From Candidatus Desulforudis audaxviator MP104C (GTDB lineage: Bacteria > Bacillota > Desulfotomaculia > Desulfotomaculales > Desulforudaceae), in assembly GCF_000018425.1 (NCBI RefSeq), contig NC_010424.1:496001-560000 (forward strand): 64,000 nt of DNA, given 5' to 3'. This document shows, one piece after another, positions 37,493 through 45,143 of this stretch; positions within the stretch are counted from its first letter, which is position 1, and each line of letters opens with the position of its first letter. The position numbers and the translations under genes are program-made. The notes under the pieces are model-generated. The model searched no databases, had not been told where the DNA came from, and saw only the letters and a list, made by a program, of their open reading frames with translations.

Positions 37493-37936
37493 ATGAAATA
37501 CGCGAGTGCTCAACTGGGCCGGGTCTTTGTCCTGTGTCTGGAGGACGGCGACCGTCTCCCGGACGTCATTGAGGGGTTTGCGGCCGAGCACGGCATTGCC
37601 GCGGCCCTGGTGTTCTTCCTGGGCGGCGCGGAAAGGGGAAGCAAGGTGGTAGTGGGACCTGAGGACGGTGACGTCGCCCGGCCTGTGCCAATGGTCGAAC
37701 TGCTGACCGGCGCCAGCGAGGCGGTGGGGGTCGGCACCATCTTCAGCAATACGGACGGGGTCTCCAAGCTGCACCTGCACTCCGCCTTCGGGCGGCACCG
37801 CGAGACCGTGACCGGGTGCACCCGCCAGGGTGTGGACATCTGGCGCATCGGCGAGGTGGTCATCCTGGAGCTTACCGGCACCACCGCCCACCGGGCGGTT
37901 GACTCCCGTACCGGTTTCGAACTCCTGAAAGTGTAG
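37493..37936 (+). CDS. DUF296/PPC-domain protein
   Basis: A 147-residue protein consisting of one PPC (plants and prokaryotes conserved, DUF296) domain: FVLCLEDGDRLPDVIEGFAA, ALVFFLGGAERG, and the HLHSAFGRHRETVTGC metal-site-like stretch typical of the bacterial branch. Plant relatives are fused to AT-hooks; free-standing bacterial members form trimers of unknown function. ATG 37493 with weak ribosome site. Not obviously in an operon; 37937-38217 shows no further gene. Confidence 0.8.
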   Translation: MKYASAQLGRVFVLCLEDGDRLPDVIEGFAAEHGIAAALVFFLGGAERGSKVVVGPEDGDVARPVPMVELLTGASEAVGVGTIFSNTDGVSKLHLHSAFGRHRETVTGCTRQGVDIWRIGEVVILELTGTTAHRAVDSRTGFELLKV

Positions 37937-38217
37937 TCCGCCGAACACCGCTCCGTGTGACTGCTCACCCCAAAAGAGCGGCAAGGAATTCCTCCGGGAA
38001 GACCTTGCCGTTAGTGCTCTCAAGTCCGGGTTTCACGGCGTTCTTCCTTGTGCAGTGCGAGTCTTTAATTCCGTTGTTGCTCTTATTCGTCGTTTGCGCC
38101 GGTTTTCCTGCCGCACGGTCCGCGAACCGGGTCCGGGCTCGGGCCGTGCGAGGGATCGGCGGAGGGACGAAAGGCCGCCGAAAGGCCGCCGGGATTTTCG
38201 TGGATCAATCCCGCCGG

Positions 38218-38622
38218 CTAATAGTTGCAGTACGGGTCGTATTGCTCGATCAGCTCGACGGCGACGGCGACGCGTCGGTCGGTGGTGGCCCGGGGCATCG
38301 GGTGCGCGGCGGCGAAGAGGCCGCTTTCCGTGCCGCCTTCCTTGAGCCAACACATATACCGGGGGTGGGTTTTCAGCAAACCAGGCTCGGACAGGTTGCT
38401 GCTCTCACCGAAGTAGATCGGCCGGTACTTTTTAGGTTTTATCTTCGGGTCGCGCACCAGGACGGCGTAGACGCCGGCCTCTCCGGGGGGGTTCCAGAGA
38501 CTGAACGGAACCGGTTCCGAGAACATATAGGCGGCGAAGAGCACGGACAAGGGGATCACTCCCAACGCGGCAGACTTCCCAGGCCAGAATTCAATGCCGG
38601 CCGCCGGATTCCTGCCGGCCAC
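38218..38622 (-). CDS. hypothetical protein with GIY-YIG-like segment
   Basis: A 134-residue frame. After a hydrophobic stretch (VIPLSVLFAAYMF) it contains GVYAVLVRDPKIKPKKYRPI followed by YFGESSNLSEPGLL, and ends VAVELIEQYDPYCNY. The GxY, YxGxSxNL and late Glu plus Pro-x-Cys-Asn order resembles GIY-YIG nuclease folds, although the second motif Tyr-Ile-Gly is Tyr-Phe-Gly here. Function unproven. The start is uncertain: GTG 38620-38622 lacks a ribosome site, and a shorter form is possible. Confidence 0.5.
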   Translation of the reverse strand: MAGRNPAAGIEFWPGKSAALGVIPLSVLFAAYMFSEPVPFSLWNPPGEAGVYAVLVRDPKIKPKKYRPIYFGESSNLSEPGLLKTHPRYMCWLKEGGTESGLFAAAHPMPRATTDRRVAVAVELIEQYDPYCNY

Positions 38623-38647
38623 CGTAATAGAGGGGTTGATGCCCTTC

Positions 38648-38929
38648 TCATTCCGCGCTGATTTTGGTATGCGGCGGCCCGGGGTTGAGCTTGGGCTTGG
38701 TGCCCGCCGCGATCTTGTCGGGCAGCAGGCGCACGAGTTCTTCCCGGGTGGACTCCGCTTGCTTCAGGGTCTCTCCGGTGACCGTACCCAGGTACCCAAC
38801 GATGCCCAGCTTCCGCTCCAGCCAGAGTTCCGCCGTTTCTCCCGGCGCCTGGGGCAGCCAGGCCTGGCTGCTCTTGATCTCCAGAACCAGACGGTCCATC
38901 CGCCGGTAGGCCTCCAGGATGGAGTTCAC
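38648..38929 (-). CDS. hypothetical protein, 93 aa
   Basis: A small, charged, helical protein (ILEAYRRMDRLVLEIKSSQ, EELVRLLPDKIAAG) with a Pro-rich tail. Not recognised. It lies just upstream of the GIY-YIG-like gene on the same strand, 25 nt apart, so the two may form a unit. GTG 38927-38929 start is tentative. Confidence 0.4.
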   Translation of the reverse strand: MNSILEAYRRMDRLVLEIKSSQAWLPQAPGETAELWLERKLGIVGYLGTVTGETLKQAESTREELVRLLPDKIAAGTKPKLNPGPPHTKISAE

Positions 38930-39032
38930 CTGTCGTTGCCCATCATTCCGTGCCTTTGAGTGGTTGACAGGTTATGGACCGCCAAGTATAATTTACCGGG
39001 TGCTTCCAAAGTACAGGAGGCATGGCGGATAG

Positions 39033-39728
39033 ATGCGGATTGAGCTGCCGGCGCGGCTCCAGGCCGTCACTGACTATGTTCCGCCCGGGAAGACGGTGGC
39101 CGACATCGGCACCGACCACGCCCTGCTGCCCGTTTACCTGGTTGCCTGGGGGGTATCGCCGCGGGTCATTGGGGTGGAGAAAGCGCCCGGCCCCCTGGAG
39201 GTCGCCCGGCAGGCGGTGGCCGGGAGCGACCTGGGCGAGTTCATCGAAATCCGGGCCGGTGACGGGCTAAAACCGATAAGCCCCGGTGAGGCCGAGGTGC
39301 TGGTGCTCGCCGGGATGGGCGGGCGGAACATCGCCGCCATCCTGGGCGCGGCCCCGGAGGTGCTGGAAACGGTGGAGACCCTGGTGCTGCAGCCTCAGGA
39401 GCCGGTGGCCCCGGCCCGCCGCTGGCTGGTGGAGAACGGCTTCCGGATTGCGGCCGAGAACCTGGTCCTGGACGCTGGGCGGCTCTACCCGGTTATCCAG
39501 GCGGTGAGGGGGCGTTCCGAGCCGTTGGACGAACTTCTCCTGGAGGTCGGTCCCGTCCTGGTAGCGGGAAAACACCCGTTCTTAAGACGCTATTTGGCCC
39601 TGATCAGGGCACGCTACGAAAAGATGCTGAACGGGCTGGGCAAAAGCGGCCGGGAGGAACTGGACGAGCGCCAGGCCGCCGCCGGAGCCCGGCTGGAACA
39701 ACTGGAGGCGTTGGAGAAATGCCTGTGA
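39033..39728 (+). CDS. trmK: tRNA (adenine(22)-N1)-methyltransferase TrmK
   Basis: Class I SAM methyltransferase of 231 aa. Motif I is VADIGTDHALLPVYL, followed by VIGVEKAPGPLEVARQ, and the catalytic-loop region LVLAGMGGRNIAAIL is the TrmK/YqfN signature, with the LQPQEPVAPARRWLVENGF block behind it. It methylates A22 in the D loop of tRNAs. Standard Firmicutes neighbour of sigA and nif3; its end overlaps the next gene by 10 nt. Confidence 0.9.
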   Translation: MRIELPARLQAVTDYVPPGKTVADIGTDHALLPVYLVAWGVSPRVIGVEKAPGPLEVARQAVAGSDLGEFIEIRAGDGLKPISPGEAEVLVLAGMGGRNIAAILGAAPEVLETVETLVLQPQEPVAPARRWLVENGFRIAAENLVLDAGRLYPVIQAVRGRSEPLDELLLEVGPVLVAGKHPFLRRYLALIRARYEKMLNGLGKSGREELDERQAAAGARLEQLEALEKCL

Positions 39729-40507
39729 AGTGCCAGACGATCATCACCTTCGTGGAGGAGATGGCCCCGCGCGCCCTGGCGCTGGAGGGGGACAACACCG
39801 GGTGGCAGGTGGGGGACCCCCAGAGCCCGGTGGAGGCCGTTCTCCTGGCCCTGGACGTGGACGACCGGGTCGTGGACGAGGCGGTGGAGATGGGGGCCGG
39901 GCTGATCGTGGCCCACCACCCCCTGATTTTCAAGCCGGTGCGCAGCGTGCGCCTGGACCTGCCCGGCGGGGCGCTCCTGGCCCGGCTGATCCGCGCCGGG
40001 ATCGGCGTCTACGCCGCCCATACCAGCCTGGACGCCGCCGAGCAAGGGGTGAACGCGGTGCTGGCCGAGCGGTTGGGGTTGACCGGATCCCGGCCGCTGG
40101 ACGAGGAAGACGGGCTGGGGCGGATCGGGCGCCTGCCGGAAGAGATGACCTTTGAGGTTTTCGCCGGGCGGGTAAAAGAGGTGCTCGGCGTGCCTTCCGT
40201 CCGGGTGGGCGGCCCGCGGGACCGGACGGTGTCCAAAGTCGCCCTCTGCGGCGGCTCGGGCGGCGACCTGTGGGCCAAGGCCGCCTTCGCCGGAGCCGAC
40301 GTGTTCGTGACCGGTGACCTGAAATATCACACTGCGCGGGACATTCTGGCCGCCGGAATGAACTTCGTCGATCCGGGCCACTATCCCAGCGAGCGCATCA
40401 TCCTGGAGCCCTTGCGCGACCATTTGGCCGGGCGCTGCCGGGCCGCCGGCGCCGACGTGCGCCTCGCCATCGCCCGGATCCACCAGGACCCGTTCGCGAA
40501 CCTTTAG
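39719..40507 (+). CDS. Nif3-like dinuclear metal protein (YqfO family)
   Basis: A 262-residue GTP cyclohydrolase I type 2/NIF3 protein. Metal ligands are visible in GDNTGWQVGDP, VAHHPLIFKPVRSV, YAAHTSLDAAEQGVN and the C-terminal VTGDLKYHTARDIL...FVDPGHYPSERIIL. It lacks the PII-like insert of longer YqfO proteins. Molecular function is unsettled. Cotranscribed with trmK by a 10-nt overlap. Confidence 0.9.
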   Translation: MPVKCQTIITFVEEMAPRALALEGDNTGWQVGDPQSPVEAVLLALDVDDRVVDEAVEMGAGLIVAHHPLIFKPVRSVRLDLPGGALLARLIRAGIGVYAAHTSLDAAEQGVNAVLAERLGLTGSRPLDEEDGLGRIGRLPEEMTFEVFAGRVKEVLGVPSVRVGGPRDRTVSKVALCGGSGGDLWAKAAFAGADVFVTGDLKYHTARDILAAGMNFVDPGHYPSERIILEPLRDHLAGRCRAAGADVRLAIARIHQDPFANL

Positions 40508-40542
40508 AACAGCGGCCGCCGGGCTGGAAACCGCCATTTTTC

Positions 40543-40571
40543 TTGATTTTTCGCGTCCCGGATGGTATCAT
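40543..40571 (+). promoter_or_regulatory. promoter of rnpB
   Basis: TTGATT (40543-40548), 17-nt spacer, TATCAT (40566-40571). The RNA's first paired base is at 40578, 7 nt after the -10 box. Confidence 0.75.
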
Positions 40572-40577
40572 GTCTTT

Positions 40578-40989
40578 GGCGAGTAAACCAGGTGATCGCG
40601 GGTACCGTTTGGTATTCGAGGAAAGTCCGAGCTCCGCAGGGCAGGGTGCTGGGTAACTCCCAGTGGGGGCGACCCCAAGGAAAGTGCCACAGAAATGTGT
40701 ACCGCCGTGCGTCGGAGCCGGTCGCCGGAGGTCTGGAATCGGCAAGCCTTCCGAGACGGACTTCCTGAGACCGGCGGCCGGTACGGTAAGGGTGGAACGG
40801 TGCGGTAAGAGCGCACCAGCGGTCAGGTGACTGGCCGGCTAGGTAAACCCCACCCGGAGCAAGACCAAATAGGGGAACAATGGAGCGGCCCGCTCCGTTC
40901 CCGGGTTAGGTCGCTAGAGGCGTCCGGGCAACCGGCGTCCCAGATAGATGATCATCCACGACAGAACTCGGCTTACAGGTTTACTCGCC
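40578..40989 (+). ncRNA. rnpB: RNase P RNA, type A
   Basis: The catalytic RNA of tRNA 5' maturation. P1 is formed by GGCGAGTAAACC at the start and GGTTTACTCGCC at the end. The universally conserved strings are present: GAGGAAAGTCCGAGCTCC, ACAGAAA near 40690, GGTAAGGGTG, GTAAGAGCGCACCAGC and, near the 3' end, AGATAGATGATC with ACAGAACTCGGCTTAC. The length of 412 nt is normal. The last 26 nt lie within the direct repeat that bounds the element, so the present 3' end was probably supplied by the element on integration. Confidence 0.96.
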
Positions 40990-41119
40990 CGCGCCAAACC
41001 GCGGCATAACCCGCGGTTTGGCCCCTTTATTTTGCGGCTCGGAGAAGGGTTACAGCGGAGTTTGCACCTCAGGGAATATGCAGGAGTTATGGAGCTGTTC
41101 TTTACCGTATTGATGTTCG
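40964..41119. repeat. left direct repeat (attL), 156 nt
   Basis: Runs from GAACTCGG inside the rnpB 3' end through the terminator to GATGTTCG. The right copy at 63079-63232 differs only by two single-base deletions and two or three substitutions. It marks the left boundary of the integrated element. Confidence 0.88.
40993..41030 (+). terminator. terminator of rnpB
   Basis: A perfect 12-bp stem GCCAAACCGCGG/CCGCGGTTTGGC with 6-nt loop (40993-41022) followed by CCCTTTATTTT. It is duplicated in the right repeat of the element. Confidence 0.9.
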
Positions 41120-41282
41120 CCGCCGCCCGGGGTATTCCTGCCGGTAGGCCGGAAATTTTTTGTATCCGGGGGTTGCCTTTTGGTCGGACAGCGTTTAAAA
41201 TATGACTAGGAGCGATGGTTACTGACCCGGCTGGCGTGATCGGCGGGGTCCAGTGGTAGGAAACGGGCTTTTCGACGAGATC

Positions 41283-41328
41283 GAAGGGCCGCAACAATGC
41301 AGGCTTGACCTGTTCGTTGCGGCCCTTC
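41283..41328. repeat. 13-bp inverted repeat upstream of the first integrase
   Basis: GAAGGGCCGCAAC and GTTGCGGCCCTTC are perfect complements separated by 20 nt, and are followed by TGTTTTGC. It could be a terminator insulating the integrase from rnpB, or a recombinase/operator site. The remaining 41120-41282 shows no gene. Confidence 0.6.
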
Positions 41329-41374
41329 TGTTTTGCAGGCGACCGTTGTCAAGAGATCGGGGCAGGTGGGGACG

Positions 41375-42547
41375 ATGACGTTCGAGGAAGCAATTGAGGC
41401 TTACTTTGAGGTCGGGGTGGTCTTGCGGGGCATGGCGGCCGGGACGGTCGAAGCCTACCGGTGCGATTTCCGTGATTTCTCCCGTTTTCTGGAATCTCAG
41501 GGAGTGGGGGAGGTACGGGAAATCACCACTGCCGTTGTCAACACCTATCTTGTTGGGTTGCGGAAGCGCGGCCTCAGTCTGAGCACCGTTCATCGCCGAA
41601 AGAACGCCCTGAGTTCGCTTTTGGGTTTCTGTGTCCAGCAGGGCTGGGTGGATAATAACCCACTTAGAAAAGTCATACTGCAGACAAAACCCCGAACCGT
41701 AAGAAATGTCGTCCTGAGCGATATGGCTGTGCGTACCTTCCTCCAGAGCGACGTTACCTACAGGTCCGTTGATGGCTTGACTGTCACAGCCATCAAAATG
41801 TTGCTAGTGTTCACGGGGTTACGCTGCTCGGAGATTGTAAGTGCGGACTGGGCGCACGTCAACCTGAACAGCGGGTTGCTCACGGTGTTCAACTCCAAGA
41901 ACACCGCCAGGAAGGGTTTGCCAGAGGGTAAAGACCGCGACATCCCCTTATGCCAGACTGTCATCCAGGCGCTGAATGCCCTCCCTTACAGGCAAGGGCC
42001 GCTGCTCCAAACCAGGGGAGGCCTCCGACTCGGCGTTGATGCGCTCCGGGAGATTGTCGCCCGGCTGTCTCAGGCTAGCCGTCTTGAATACGACCATAGA
42101 CCTTTGACGCCCCATTGCTTCAGACACAATCTGGCTTCCCAACTGGTTTCCCGGGGCTACTCCGAGGCAGATGTGGCTACGCTCCTGGGGCATAAACCCG
42201 GAACAGTGACGCAGGCATACATCCACTCGACAATCGAGAGGCTGCGTGAAGCGGTGCAGGGGTATGACGACGCGATAACAGCGAAAGGGGGCACCGAAGA
42301 CCGCGCCGTACTCACCTCACCGGGTACCGGCCATCCGCCGAGCACCTTTGTGAGACATATGAATGTCTACGATGACGCGATGCGCTACTGGAGCGTGGTG
42401 GCCGGCGGACCGGTCGATGACCTGTTTCTGTTGGGGTTCATTTTAGGTCGCAGGTCGGCCGCCTCTACAGGGAGACTGTGCTTCCAAGAAGTTTGTACTA
42501 ATCCAGCTGAGGATCCTCACATGATGAGGATGCTCCAAGTCAAGTAA
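41375..42547 (+). CDS. tyrosine recombinase/integrase next to attL
   Basis: Site-specific recombinase of about 390 aa. A SAM-like core-binding domain (TFEEAIEAYFEVGVVLRGMA, residues ~1-85) is followed by a catalytic domain with Arg in FTGLRCSEIVSADW, HxxR in LTPHCFRHNLASQL, LLGHKPGTVTQAYIH with Tyr nucleophile. Unusually, about 100 residues follow the active-site Tyr (TSPGTGHPPSTFVRHMNVYD onwards). ATG 41375 is preferred to TTG 41333 because AGGTGGGG precedes it. Position directly after rnpB makes it the first candidate for the integrating enzyme. Confidence 0.85.
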   Translation: MTFEEAIEAYFEVGVVLRGMAAGTVEAYRCDFRDFSRFLESQGVGEVREITTAVVNTYLVGLRKRGLSLSTVHRRKNALSSLLGFCVQQGWVDNNPLRKVILQTKPRTVRNVVLSDMAVRTFLQSDVTYRSVDGLTVTAIKMLLVFTGLRCSEIVSADWAHVNLNSGLLTVFNSKNTARKGLPEGKDRDIPLCQTVIQALNALPYRQGPLLQTRGGLRLGVDALREIVARLSQASRLEYDHRPLTPHCFRHNLASQLVSRGYSEADVATLLGHKPGTVTQAYIHSTIERLREAVQGYDDAITAKGGTEDRAVLTSPGTGHPPSTFVRHMNVYDDAMRYWSVVAGGPVDDLFLLGFILGRRSAASTGRLCFQEVCTNPAEDPHMMRMLQVK

Positions 42548-42599
42548 ACCGGGACGGCAGCCGTGAGCAACCCGTCCACTGATTACCGCTTTCCCCGGG

Positions 42600-42707
42600 A
42601 ACCTATGTTTCCGGCTAACATAGGTTCGGTTACCCTGGCCCTGAGCTGCGCAGGGTGACACCAGAGAATTTAGTTACCCTAATTTCTTGGTTTTAGAAAA
42701 GGGTAAC
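42600..42707. repeat. cluster of inverted repeats between the two integrase genes
   Basis: AACCTATGTT/AACATAGGTT (42600-42609 with 42617-42626) is a perfect 10-bp hairpin. GTTACCCT occurs at 42630 and 42673 and its complement AGGGTAAC at 42700, the last two forming a stem. Such iterated short sites could be recombinase arm sites or an attenuator. The rest of 42548-43069 holds no gene I can support. Confidence 0.5.
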
Positions 42708-43069
42708 GGGTATCGCCCCAGCAGGATGCCCGGCCAAAGAACAAGGAACGACGACTGCTGGTAAACGGCCGGGAAGCGCAGCTTATCCTTCCCGGCCCAG
42801 ACGGCGGCTCTGATGTAAGTAATGCATCAGGCGTCCCGGTAGGACGTGGCTATGCCAGCCGCCGGCCGCGCGGGCGAAGTCGGCCCGGCAAGTTTTAACT
42901 TGTAATGCGGCGATGTGCTCAACGGATTACAACCAGAAACACAAAAGCGAAGTGGTGTTAAGAGCATCACCGTTAAGCTATAAGAGTTTCGGTCTTGGAG
43001 GAAAAGAAGCAGAAACGCTCTCCCGAGACCACTGGCTGAACTATGTCCTTATGGAAGGAGGTGAAGGGG

Positions 43070-43927
43070 ATGCCTTACGAGACATTGATGCAACAGTTGA
43101 ACCGCATCCACAGGCACACGAGACAGGGTAGCATTCTGACCCGCCGCCGCTACTACGAAGCAATGAGGAGGTTTTTACGCTTTGTTGCTTGTCAATTCAA
43201 GCTTCAGAACATAGCGAATGTTTCCAACAAGCATTTGGCAGCTTATGTAGCGTATCTCAAAGAGGAAGGGCGCGGGCCCAACTACATGCGGACAGAGTTG
43301 GCTGCCATCCGTTTTTACTATGATCAAATCCCGGGCCGGCACGAGTTAACGAAGGATAACGAGGGCTTGGGTATAGACCCCCGGCAAAAAAACAGGGACA
43401 GGTCCTGGAATGACGAAGAGTTTGCAGCCATGGTCGAAGCCGCCGAAAGGGAAGGTGAGGAATGGATAGTCGATGTGCTTGTTTTGGCCAGGGAGACTGG
43501 TCAGCGCATTCACGAAGTAGTACGGCTTGATCGTGCGGATGCCGAACGCGCTTTACGGGAAGACAAGTTGACAGTCAAAGGGAAAGGCGGCTTAGTCCGC
43601 AACGTTTTTCTTACCCCGGCTGCCAGGACTACGTTAACCCGAGCAAAGAACCGGGTGTCGCGTGGTGCCAAGCTCTTTGTGCCACCAGGTCAAAAGGCGC
43701 ACCAGGTCATCAAAAAAGTGCAAGACTTCATTCGCCGGCACCGCAAACCCCGGCCAGTCCCGTTGACCTTCCACGGCTTGCGTTATACCGATGCTCAGAA
43801 GCACTACCGCGAGTGCCTCGCCGCCGGCAAAAGTAAAGAGGAAGCGGAGAAAGAGACCGCCAGGCGGTTAGGGCACAGGCGGCCGCGGGTGACGCGTGGT
43901 TATGTCGGTCCGTTTGACGGATACTGA
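43070..43927 (+). CDS. second tyrosine recombinase
   Basis: A 285-residue phage-integrase-family protein. The core-binding part includes ANVSNKHLAAYVAYLKEEG. Catalytic residues appear as Arg in ARETGQRIHEVVRLD, Lys in LTVKGKGGLVRN, HxxR in TFHGLRYTDAQ, RRLGHRRPRVTRGYV with Tyr nucleophile. All are present, so it may be active. ATG 43070 follows AAGGAGGTG. The domain spacing differs from the first recombinase, so they are not recent duplicates. Its end overlaps the convergent HicB-like gene. Confidence 0.82.
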   Translation: MPYETLMQQLNRIHRHTRQGSILTRRRYYEAMRRFLRFVACQFKLQNIANVSNKHLAAYVAYLKEEGRGPNYMRTELAAIRFYYDQIPGRHELTKDNEGLGIDPRQKNRDRSWNDEEFAAMVEAAEREGEEWIVDVLVLARETGQRIHEVVRLDRADAERALREDKLTVKGKGGLVRNVFLTPAARTTLTRAKNRVSRGAKLFVPPGQKAHQVIKKVQDFIRRHRKPRPVPLTFHGLRYTDAQKHYRECLAAGKSKEEAEKETARRLGHRRPRVTRGYVGPFDGY

Positions 43928-44157
43928 GTTATCTCTCTGCCCGAACATGGCATCTCCGGGTAATAGGGAATAGGGAAAGAAAAGACCCTCGCAGGCAGGT
44001 TATCCAGCATTTGGTGCGCTTTAAGCTCTTCCAGGCATAGCTCTAAGACTTCTTTCAGGTTCTGGTGGAGTTTGTCAAGTGTAGCTCCGTGGGTGTGCGC
44101 TCCCGGAATTCCCGATACAAATCCCACGTAAAGTCTTATTTCCGGGTCCCACTCCAC
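43900..44157 (-). CDS. HicB-like antitoxin fragment, no HicA partner
   Basis: HicB/UPF0150-type domain: EWDPEIRLYVGFVSGIPGAH then LDKLHQNLKEVLELCLEEL. The usual first strand continues upstream of the GTG start as FTAFV but meets an in-frame stop, so the true N-terminus is lost and the gene relies on GTG 44155-44157. The C-terminus overlaps the second integrase gene by 28 nt. No HicA-type double-stranded RNA-binding toxin is next to it. Probably a decaying remnant. Confidence 0.6.
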   Translation of the reverse strand: MEWDPEIRLYVGFVSGIPGAHTHGATLDKLHQNLKEVLELCLEELKAHQMLDNLPARVFSFPIPYYPEMPCSGREITQYPSNGPT

Positions 44158-44377
44158 AAAGGCGGTGAAAGTCTGATGCTAGAGAGCCGTCCTCAAATGG
44201 CTATTAGACGAACCGGCCAACAGCGGTTATTCAACTTTTTGTCTTTTTTCTGTAGATTTAATGGCTGAATTCTGCCAATGCTCTCCCTTTTTCCAGTATT
44301 TTGGCGAAGGTAGAAGGAAAACAAAAACTGGTGCGGAAATAATTCCTCGAATGGTAACAAAACGGGAGGGCCTGTTT

Positions 44378-44882
44378 ATGAAAGTTAAAGTTAATGATCT
44401 TTCAAAGTTGAAGACGAGCGAATTGCTGGTCCTCTATTCGGAGATTATCGAGGAATTACGGCGTAGAAAAGCCGTACGTAGCAATAACAATCCGGTAGCC
44501 GACTATGCTGAGAACCTGGCCGTTAAAGCGCTTAGCTTGAAAAGGGCTCCATTGTCAACAAAGGGATTTGACGCTAAAGACAAAGAGGGTCATAAATTAT
44601 GAAATCAAGTCCCGCCGTATAACGAAATACAATAATTCTCGTCAGTTAAGCGCTATCCGGGAGCTGGAACACCGGCACTTCGACTTTCTTGTCGGCGTAC
44701 TTTTAAACGATGACTTTTCGGTGTTACGTGCATGCGTAGTACCACACGAAGAAATCAAGCGCGTGGCGACATATAGAGAACATACAAACTCATGGGTAGT
44801 CCATCTAAAGGACGATTTGTGGGAAAGTCCGGGTGTAAAAGACGTCACGTTGGCGTTTAAACAGGCTGCGGAGTCGTATTAG
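44378..44882 (+). pseudogene. frameshifted DUF6998-type gene
   Basis: The first frame (ATG 44378, after GGGAGGG) reads MKVKVNDLSKLKTSELLVLY...NNPVADYAENLAVKAL...STKGFDAKDKEGHKL and stops at 44600. The next frame continues seamlessly as YEIKSRRITKYNNSRQLSAI, FDFLVGVLLNDDFSVLRACV and WVVHLKDDLWESPGVKDVT to 44882. Removing one A in CATAAATTATG restores a single ~167-residue protein of the DUF6998 family, which often accompanies restriction or toxin genes. It is either a recent +1 mutation, programmed frameshifting or a sequencing error. Confidence 0.7.
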
Positions 44883-45018
44883 TGATGGAGACCCAGACCC
44901 ATATTGTTCGAAATGCTTGGAAGCAGATAGGTTAGTAATTCACCTCAAGGACATTGAGCGCGTACACGCAGGGCACTGCTATGATTGCCCGAGATGTAAC
45001 ATGATGATTATCAATTAA
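44881..45018 (+). pseudogene. zinc-finger-like gene remnant
   Basis: A 45-codon open stretch without a start reads DGDPDPYCSKCLEADRLVIH and ends HCYDCPRCNMMIIN. The two CxxC pairs look like a treble-clef or ribbon. A small zinc protein that has lost its N-terminus is the simplest reading. Confidence 0.4.
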
Positions 45019-45080
45019 CGATGACCAACACATGGAGTTAAGTAGACACGCTGAAAGCGGCGCAATCTCGCTCATCGTTA
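45016..45080. repeat. 9-bp inverted repeat before the defence operon
   Basis: TAACGATGA (45016-45024) and TCATCGTTA (45072-45080), 47 nt apart, 64 nt before the SNF2 gene. It could be an operator or the scar of an insertion. I see no clear -35/-10 pair for the operon in 45019-45143. Confidence 0.4.
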
Positions 45081-45143
45081 GGCCATTTAACAGAGAGATT
45101 TGCCCTGAGTTCGCGGTGGTCTGGTTAAGGGTAAGGTGAAAGA

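Noticed and set aside
40914-41297. Minus-strand frame over the rnpB end, repeated in the right direct repeat
   Set aside because: Its recurrence follows from the DNA repeat; it overlaps the RNase P RNA and its terminator.
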